Source of the DNA: Theodoxus fluviatilis
Lineage: Eukaryota > Mollusca > Gastropoda > Cycloneritida > Neritidae
Reading direction: 5' to 3'
Assembly: GCA_034096865.1 (NCBI GenBank)
Contig: JAWQFJ010002781.1
Span: 25,735 to 89,734, forward strand
Length of the DNA: 64,000 bases
Each line of letters starts with the position of its first letter. The stretch's first letter is position 1. The position numbers and the translations under genes are program-made. The notes beneath the pieces are model-generated. The model had not been told where the DNA came from. It saw nothing but the letters and a program-made list of their open reading frames with translations, and did no database searches. Shown in pieces: positions 56,401-64,000 of the stretch.

Positions 56401-57950
56401 AAAGACTTTTTCAAAATATGCTAGTAATAATCGCATCCCTTTAATTAATAGTAGAGTTTAAATTTTAAAAAGTCTTTAAAAGGTGTTCAAATTACTCTTT
56501 CATGATGAGTTTGATGTTCTTAGTGTTGTTCGTCCTCAACTTTGATTCTGCTCAACCACTCGCGCATGTCCTGGTGCTTCTGCTTCTGTGTGAAGTAGTT
56601 TGAAAGAGAACAATATTGCAATGCATACATCGCACCCTCCATTATCCTTGTCCATTTGTGGCAGTCAAAACTCATGTAGTCTGTGCATATGCAGCTTGTG
56701 ATGATGTCCAAATGTGCATATTATCCAAGTAAGTGCACAGCCTGTCACGCAGCCAGTGCTGTGTTCTTTGCATTCACTTCAATCTTTTCAGAAGATGTTG
56801 GAACTGCATCAAATTTGAAATTGTGTTTTTATCACTGGTTCAACAAATAACAGGTTCCCATCTGAGGGGCAAGGTTTTGTGTGCCAGACTTATATTTTTC
56901 TGCATGTTTCTTGTTGCAAACATACTTAATTTTGCAGCTGACAGATGTTCAGTTTTTTAACTTAGTGTTGTTTGATGCATAGAAATTGTGTAATTAGATC
57001 TTAATGATAGTTATAGATCCTATCAATGTGCTTCATATGGCAGCAGATTTTTGGTAGATTTCAAGTACATGTTCCAAAGACCGTATTGATTAAATGATCA
57101 CCTCATATTTTACACTTGTTCTATTCTGCAGATTCAGGTGGCTTATTTTTTATGATTTCATTCATTTTGAGTGATTAGGAGTTCTATTTATATTACTTTG
57201 CCTTTTAAAGTGTTGTATCAAAAGCAAGATACAAAATTGTGATGTCTTTTTCTGCAGTGAAACTTTTTTAAATGCAGTGAACATCTGCAATTCATTCCAG
57301 AACAAAATCTGTCATGAAGACTTTAGGAGGATGATACAATCATATTTTCATTCATGACCCATGGCAATTTATCCTGCAGTTGTTCTGTTGAGGATGGACT
57401 ACACTTGCCTGTGTAAACATGGCTATACCTTGTAGAACAACTCTATCATTACTGCACTGCTTCTCCTTGGGTTTTGATGCTAGGGTTTTCTGCATCCGCA
57501 GTATGTTGTTTCAGTTGTCTCGTAGTTCTAAATCATATCAACTGTACAGCTATTCATGATTGCTCATCGTTCTACTCTCATGCATTATTTCATTCATTCA
57601 TTCATTTATTCATGTTAATTCACTCATGTTCATTTATGTATTTCTTTTATTGATTCGCTTAATCATCCATTGATTCATGCATTTATTCTCTCATTTGTTA
57701 ACACATCATCAGTGTGTTTACTTACACAGAGCCAGCTTCAGATTCGTACAGACGGTGTACAAGTCTCCACCCCACAGTATACAGTAGCTTGAGCTTTGAG
57801 TTTCCTGTGGGAAAAATCATTCAAGACGTGTAAATATGGACTTGCATAGGATTTTACCACTTGCAAAACAACATGGCACCCCATGCCTGTAATATTTGTC
57901 AATGTGACTTTTCATATTTATTGTGAATAAAGGTTTTTCCAAGTAGTTCT
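53465..57950 (+). other. Probable long RSF1 3'UTR
   Basis: No coding region is seen for 4.5 kb after the RSF1 stop. AATAAA signals lie at 55339-55344, 55507-55512, 55888-55893 and 57926-57931; the last is followed by a GT-rich stretch, so alternative 3'UTRs of about 2 to 4.5 kb are likely. CHEK2 begins 760 bp further on. Confidence 0.5.
57926..57931 (+). terminator. Poly(A) signal AATAAA, probable distal RSF1 end
   Basis: A canonical AATAAA followed within 30 nt by a T/GT-rich element (ttctgacttgtttctgtg). It is the last such signal before the CHEK2 start. Confidence 0.5.
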
Positions 57951-58712
57951 GACTTGTTTCTGTGACCGTGAAAATCTTATTTTATTCAACACATCATTTT
58001 CATCATTGAGCAGAATGCACAGACAATCCCATTTCTACCACTGATCTCGGCCGGCATGCCTCGTAGTAGACAGCATTGTGTTGCAGTTGTGTGCTACCTT
58101 TGGCAGTAGGTATCTTCCGGTTCAGTCCCAAATAGAAAAAGTAAGGGCTTCAATAAATCCCCCACCCCCACCCCTTCATAGTATCCATGACTGGTCAACT
58201 CCATGCACCTGGGAAAGAACTTAAAGAAGCGCATGCCAACACCAGACCTCTGCTTGCAGCTTTGCAGTCGCTTTATAATCATGAGTGACGAGCCACTGAA
58301 GTTTTGTAATCAATCCGTTCTCCTCGTCTGTGCTCTGTAGTCTTCTTTGTGGTACATGTACCAGTGTTATTGTTGTGTGAACGTCGAAGCAATGCTAGGA
58401 AACAAGTAAGAAGAGAACACACGCACGCACGCGCACAAACACACTCCAACTGTAAAATGGTTACAACATTGTTGCACATTCTCGATTGCACACTTTGTGG
58501 CTTCTCCGTTTAGACATTGTGCTATGGTATGTAAACGCAAATGTTGCCGTGTTGCATTCTAGTCCACTTGAGACTTCGCCGGCGAAACACTACTGACTCG
58601 AGTTCACAGAATGGCAGTGTTGGTCATATGCATACGAGTTACTTCCCTTTTTGCCGGTCACGTGACTTGACGTGCAAGGTGTTGGGAAAGCGTGTGTAAT
58701 CTCACCCAAACT
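57951..58712 (+). other. Short RSF1-CHEK2 intergenic interval, probable CHEK2 promoter/5'UTR
   Basis: Between the last RSF1 poly(A) signal and the CHEK2 ATG there is no open reading frame with recognisable content. It carries a short CA/CG-rich run (58417-58444) and the palindromic E-box. No TATA box at a convincing distance was seen. Confidence 0.4.
58657..58666. promoter_or_regulatory. Palindromic E-box GTCACGTGAC upstream of CHEK2
   Basis: A perfect 10-bp palindrome containing CACGTG lies 47 bp before the CHEK2 ATG. Such sites bind bHLH-ZIP factors (USF, MYC, MITF classes) in animals; regulation of this gene by one is inference. Confidence 0.4.
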
Positions 58713-61700
58713 ATGGCAACTCTTCCGACCCAGGACCTCCTTGACGGTGACTTTAGCGAGGAGGATGACATAGCATCCGATGCATGGGGAAGACTGTTTC
58801 CTGTCGGTAGCAGTTTCGGGGCGATCGGTGAGCTCATTTATGGATAATCGCGTCTCCGGACCGATGCACATAACTATCAGTCACATGCAAACATGCTCTG
58901 CAGTCGAAGTTGAATAAAATTGCACAACTTCCGTTGCCGATCCACATGCTGTTGGAGGTGTCACCATGCAGATGCCTTGTGACAGGCATTGAGGTGTATG
59001 TCTCTGTGCCCATGAAGGCAAGATCAAGCTTGTGTCGAGATTCGGGTCATCAAGCATTTGAGTAGACGTCGATAGCGACAGCGAGTGAGCTGTCCACCGC
59101 ACGTCCTCAGCCGAAGGTTCGCGCGCCAACCGGCACGTTGGCTGTCGCACGATATGAACGATAGATACAATCATAATCGATCTTGAGAGACAATTTTAGT
59201 GGTTTTCATGAAACATCTGTACCTGATTTATTGACTTCAAGCGTCATTAATATGTATCTATGCTGTGCTTATGACAGTTATGTGGTCCACCCAGTGGATG
59301 TTATTGGAATAACGCCGTGTTCAACAGGATTCTTATGCATACAACTAGTTTACTCCTTTCTAAATCAGTTTGATGTGAACTTGCAAAAATTTCTTCTGTT
59401 TCGGCAGCGTTACGTATCTGCAACACTGTTTATAAATGTCTGTAATGAATGTGTGCTATCTTGCAAGAGTGAGATTGCCATGTGATAGTGGTGATGCAAC
59501 AGCGGAGCCCAAGGGTTTCCTGTCACTTTGCAGACTTGCTCAAAGATGAGTACACGTTTGGTCGAGGTGAGGAGTGTGATGTCCCATTCAGCAGTTCCTC
59601 AGCAAAGAAGAACCAGTGTTTCCAGGCCTACAGCAAGATCCACTTCAAACTGCTGAGAGTGAGTGATGGATTTTTTAAAATACTTCCAGCAGTGTATCAC
59701 TTACTAGGTAGAGGACAGGATGATTAGGCCAACAACAACAACAAGTTGTGGTTACGGTAACCTGACCGACCTACGGCTATTGTTTTCTTCAGACCCTAAA
59801 CTTTAAATGCATAAAAAGGGGGAAGTAATTTACAGTATGCAACAAATTGTGTGCTGTTCCATCTTCCCTGCCTTATAGTTATGAGCACTCAGGGAAGCCA
59901 CTATTTAAGTTTCTATTTTTAAAATTTTCAGCAAAAGAGAAATTGTTATTTATATGGTCTCCTCTTTTTTCTTCTTTTTTTAAAGTTCATGCATGCCGAC
60001 CAACAGACCCAGTGCTTCAGATTGTTTTCAGACTTCATGGGCCAAATGACCCATGGCCAGGCAAAATGATGGGTCAATTTTGAAAAACATGGGTCATTAA
60101 CAATCGAACCTTCACTTCAATCAGAATGACCCTCCACCCCACACATGACACCCCTACAGCCCCCAGTCCCCCATACACACACAAATGAATAATTAAAAAA
60201 GCAAAAAATAAAATAATAGACAAACACATGTCAAGCTGTGTGTCTTTCAGTTGTTTTATTGTCTCTTTTAACATTTCGTTCTGTGGACACAGAGTCATGA
60301 TCACTCAAAACCCACTCTATTCTTTCTTGGTAGCATGATGTTTTGTTTAAACAAACTTGGTTTTAGGGACTAACACAATGAAATCTAACAGAGATCTGCT
60401 TCAACCAGTCTAACACAACACAAAATCACTCCTCTACACACATACACACCACAAAAATGTTGCAGCGAGTCCAAAGAGTTTAGTCTCAACTTGTTTTTTG
60501 CCATCCAGAAAATTACACACACAAATACACAACAGTCCACAGTATTTCTTTCTGAATAACTCCATCAATAGGACCTAGGACAGTCTCATGCCCAAGTTCT
60601 TCTTGAACAGGTAGCGGTTGCGACTTTCCGCCCACACCTGCACTGCACGGTTAAAGGGCATGTCCTGAAAGATAGGTCCATCAATGCACACCATCATCAG
60701 CTGGTCACAGTGTGTGCTAGAGAGAGCTCTCCTCCTCTGTGTTTGGACGTAGTTTTGCACAGAGAACGATCTTTCACAGTCTGCTGTGTGGATGGGCAAG
60801 GTCAGGGCCACAGCTGTCAGCTTCTTTAAATTTGGAAATTCATCAGCTGCAGGGTAGAATTTGGCGATCATCTGCCAAAGGGTGACAAAATCATCTCTGG
60901 GAAAGTGTTCACTGAGAACTGTTCTCTTGAGCAGCCTCCATTCTTGCCAAGTCTCGTCTCTGTTGATGAACGGCTGAGCAGTTTTCAGTGAGCCGTTCTG
61001 GCCCAGAAGTGGGTTTTCTCGTCAGCAAACTATTGAAGAAGTTTCTCCATTTGTTCCATGCCCCAGTCATCCAGCTTGTTCTTGTCAACAAAAGAAATCG
61101 GCCTCATAGCTAGAACGTACGTTGAATGCCTGGAGCAGCTCCGCATCAGGAAATCTCTTATCCAGATTGGAGAGGACTTCTTCTACAAATGAGGGCAGCA
61201 GAGTAGAGGAGACATTCTGAACCAGAACGATGATTTTACACTGCTTGTAGGTCTTTTCTTCGAGATTAAAGTCCTGTTTCAGTGCACTCAGGTGTTGACA
61301 ATTGTCTGGGTTGTCAACCAGGTGATTCAGATCGGACTTGCACTGCTCCACATGGATATCAGCTTTGGAAGGAGCTAGTAAGAGATAAAAACTAAACAGT
61401 TATCACTTGCTTTTTTCTTGCAAAACATTGAAGACAACGTCAACTGACGTTGGTTTTCTTCAGTTTCTTTTCTAAGCCTTTTCTTCGGTGGCATCTTGAT
61501 TCTGCACACGTGTGCGCGTCTGTGCAAGGTAAACTGATAGATGTTCGCTGATTGGTTGTCTGCTGGCTGATAGCCAATCACACAGAGCGATGCATCGTTG
61601 CTAGGCAAAGCAGCAGTTTGGCGTCGGTTTTGGTACTCTGTGGTGTGGCCACATGTGCTTGGTGTGGCTTAGTGGTACAGGCGGACCGAGGATTGATACA

Positions 61701-62677
61701 AGTTGGCGATTTTTATGACGCGCCCGGCTGGCGCATACACATTGAAAGTAACGCGCCATTCTGATAAAATATGCGCCAATGGCGCGGGCGCGCCAACAAT
61801 CTGAAGCACTGCAGACCCTATTTTTGTTGGCCATGTTACCAAAACCACAACTTTTTCTTCTTTTTTTTTGGGGGGGGGGCTTTATTTGCTATTGATTTTC
61901 TGTGATTTATAGTTATTCTCATTCTTCAGCTTGGCCATATATCATTATATGACAGGACATTGATTTACTTTTGGATCTGAATATGAAACATTTGAACTCT
62001 TGATGACATTTCAATGCATTGCTTAGCACTGCTGGCATCAAACTTCACATTTGCTCAACTAGTGATACATCTGGTGTCCAGAATTGCATTTGCAGTTGGA
62101 TCAGGCTGAGTGGTCTAAAGGAAATGTTTCTCTTTCAGTGTCATACTACCTGCATCAGAATTGTACACCCATGAAATTCATAGACTTTATGCATGCACTG
62201 CTTTCTCTCTTGTAGGAAACCACTTCTACGGGAGTCCATATATTTCTTGTGGACACCAGCAGCAATGGAACGTTCATTAATGGCGAAAAAGTAGGCAAGT
62301 GAGCTTTTCCAATAATCTGATTTGAGTCTGTCCTTCGGAACTTGTTACAGGAAACAATGTCTTGGCTGATAGAGATGTGCTGTGTTGCTAGCTTGGGTTA
62401 GCTGTAGTGTAATGAGAATTAAAAAGGATGGGAAAATGCAGAGAGCTTGTTTACATGCCTTGCAATAATGTCAGAGCTGTATCAAGAGAGTTATAAAGGT
62501 AAGTAAAGATCTTGCAGACTTACAATACATCTTGTAATCACATGTTACAATGCTTGAATATGATAGTGATTTACTCAGACTTGTGAATGTTCATTTGCTT
62601 TGTTTTTGCAGGCAAAGGGAACAAACAGGTGCTGAACAACAATGATGAAATTGCATTAGCCTTGAAAAAGAACAAAG
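58713..62677 (+). CDS. CHEK2: CHEK2 (checkpoint kinase 2), 5' part with FHA domain
   Basis: Exons 58713-58827, 59534-59658, 62216-62294 and 62612-62677 are in phase and encode 128 residues, continuing beyond the window (phase 1). The start gives MATLPTQDLLDGDFSEEDD, a short N-terminus with one TQ site (an ATM-type target), far shorter than the vertebrate SQ/TQ cluster. Then come WGRLFPVGSSFGAID and an FHA domain with all hallmarks: FGR (TFGRGEECDVPF), S-x-x-H (YSKIHFKLL), SSNGTFING and VGKGNKQVLNNNDEIAL. The last segment is very close to vertebrate CHK2. The FHA domain binds phosphothreonine and drives dimerisation after DNA damage. The kinase domain is outside the window. The third intron uses a GC donor. 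Confidence 0.9.
60010..61811. mobile_element. Decayed hAT-family transposon in a CHEK2 intron
   Basis: The terminal inverted repeat is CAGTGCTTCAGATTGTT at the left (60010) and its complement AACAATCTGAAGCACTG at the right (to 61811). Flanks read acagaccc (60003-60010) and gcagaccc (61811-61818), a 7/8 match for the 8-bp duplication that hAT elements make. A broken transposase lies on the minus strand between the ends. Confidence 0.75.
60575..61494 (-). pseudogene. hAT transposase remnant (ZNF862-like, dimerisation domain preserved)
   Basis: Reading the minus strand, pieces in different frames give an N-terminus MPPKKRLRKETEENQRQLTL (ATG at 61494), a middle piece (61085-61351, PDNCQHLSALKQDF, then FVEEVLSNLDKRFPDAELL) and a C-terminal piece (60575-60871) with LTLPIHTADCERSFSVQNYV, the hAT C-terminal dimerisation signature (C-E-R-S-F-S). 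The total length is well below a full transposase and frames are broken, so it is inactive. Confidence 0.72.
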
Positions 62678-62989
62678 GTGAGAGATTTTTTAATGATGCA
62701 TGAGAAAAGGAGTTTTAAAAAAGGGGGCGAGGGCTTGGTTTGGAGAATGTGGTGTGTGTGTGTGTGTGTGTGCGTGTGTGCGCGCGCACGCACGCACTTG
62801 TGTATTTGAGAGAGAGAGATTCTTTCAACCTATGGACTGTCCTAATTGAAGTTGGTATTTGATCTTAATTGCTCTTCTCACTAAATTCTTTTCTTCTTCT
62901 TTGTTATTACTATTCTTAGCCTTCTGCCTTCTCTCCTCTACCTGCTCTTCTTCTGTCACCTGCTTTTGCTCCTCTTTCTCATCGTGCTC

Positions 62990-63830
62990 CTGCCTCACCA
63001 GTTCATGCTCCTGCCTCACCAGTTCATGCTCCTCATGCTCCTGCCTCACCAGTTCATGCTCCTCATGCTCCTTCCTCACCAGTTCATGCTCCTCATGCTC
63101 CTGCCTCGCCAGTTCATGCTCCTCATGCTCCTGCCTCACCAGTTCATGCTCATCATGCTCCCGCCTCACCAGTTCATGCTCCTCATGCTCCTGCCTCACC
63201 AGTTCATGCTCATCATGCTCCTGCCTCACCAGTTCATGCTCGTCATGCTCCTGCCTCACCAGTTCATGCTCCTCATGCTCCTGCCTCACCAGTTCATGCT
63301 CATCGTGCTCCTGCCTCACCAGTTCATGCTCCTCATGCTCCTGCCTCACCAGTTCATGCTCCTCATGCTCCTGCCTCACCAGTTCATGCTCCTCATGCTC
63401 CTTCCTCACCAGTTCATGCTCCTCATGCTCCTGCCTCGCCAGTTCATGCTCCTCATGCTCCTTCCTCACCAGTTCATGCTCCTCATGCTCCTGCCTCACC
63501 AGTTCATGCTCCTCATGCTCCTGCCTCACCAGTTCATGCTCCTCATGCTCCTGCCTCACCAGTTCATGCTCCTCATGCTCCTGCCTCACCAGTTCATGCT
63601 CCTCATGCTCCTGCCTCACCAGTTCATGCTCCTCATGCTCCTGCCTCACAAGTTCATGCTCCTCATGCTCCTGCCTCACCAGTTCATGCTCCTCATGCTC
63701 CTGCCTCACCAGTTCATGCTCCTCATGCTCCTGCCTCACATGTTCATGCTCCTCATGCTCCTGCCGCACCAGTTCATGCTCCTCATGCTCATGCCTCACC
63801 AGTTCATGCTCCTCATGCTCCTGGTTCTGC
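62990..63830. repeat. 30-bp minisatellite, about 27 copies, in a CHEK2 intron
   Basis: The unit is ctcctgcctcaccagttcat plus gctcctcatg, 30 bp, with a few recurrent substitutions. As the unit is a multiple of three it is open for more than 300 codons on both strands (RQEHEEHELV repeats on the minus strand). Flanking sequence up to the window end is related pyrimidine-rich repeat (an 18-bp ctagctcatccttctgct unit at 63886-63925). Confidence 0.9.
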
Positions 63831-64000
63831 TCTACCTATTTCTTTTATTCCTCCTCCTTTTCTGCCTCCTCATCCTTCTGTTCTAGCTCATCCTTCTGCT
63901 CTAGCTCATCCTTCTGCTCTAGCTCCTGTTCCTCTTCAACCTACACTTCCTGTCCTAGCTCCTTCTTCTCTTTGATCTTCCTGATCCTTTTCCTCCTCCC

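Noticed and set aside
59482..59533. Upstream in-frame ATG before the CHEK2 FHA exon as the real start
   Set aside because: A clear acceptor (tcactttgcag to 59533) and the phase-matched first exon at 58713 with the conserved WGRLF segment explain the start better.

Overview
This is animal genomic DNA. It is intron-rich, has GT-AG (and one GC-AG) splicing, AATAAA poly(A) signals, very abundant microsatellites and remnants of several DNA transposons plus one LINE. Repeat style, intron sizes and the protein sequences fit a lophotrochozoan, most likely a gastropod mollusc; the species is an inference and cannot be fixed from the window. Nothing here is prokaryotic, and no tRNA, rRNA or CRISPR array could be supported.

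Three protein-coding genes lie head to tail on the + strand. (1) 2766-22584: a complete smoothelin-family gene, with an N-terminal smoothelin helix, a Ser/Thr/Lys-rich middle and a C-terminal type-2 calponin-homology (CH) domain, about 402 aa in the simplest splice form. Its introns hold large CTGT, CT, TG, TTC and AAG tracts, and its CH domain can start from either of two homologous exons. (2) 30137-53464: a complete ortholog of RSF1 (remodeling and spacing factor 1), 16 coding exons and about 2,229 aa, with DDT/WHIM N-terminus, a 3-kb acidic exon, a PHD finger split over two exons, and a Pro/His/Met/Tyr-rich tail before the conserved extreme C-terminus. (3) From 58713 to the window edge: the 5' part of CHEK2 (checkpoint kinase 2), covering the start and the FHA domain over four exons; the kinase domain lies beyond the window.

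Non-genic DNA: 1-2720 upstream of smoothelin; 22585-30136 between smoothelin and RSF1 (3'UTR, a perfect 150-bp inverted repeat, a broken LINE 3' end, a MITE-like element, three copies of another dispersed repeat); 53465-57950 the probable RSF1 3'UTR; 57951-58712 a short intergenic/promoter interval. RSF1 intron 43259-49957 carries a two-exon nested gene of unknown function and an internally deleted piggyBac-like element with TTAA ends that itself holds a large foldback and a minisatellite. CHEK2 intron 59659-62215 carries a decayed hAT element.

The three genes do not form one pathway. Smoothelin-like proteins bind actin. RSF1 partners SNF2H/ISWI in nucleosome spacing, and CHEK2 is a DNA-damage kinase, so the last two share only a broad chromatin/DNA-damage theme. 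The most unusual observation is the splice logic of the smoothelin gene: two mutually exclusive CH-domain exons whose reading phases allow exactly one of them, and a tandem donor whose two positions match inclusion or skipping of a 77-nt exon. All exon boundaries were read by eye from splice consensus, reading phase and homology; no transcript data were available.
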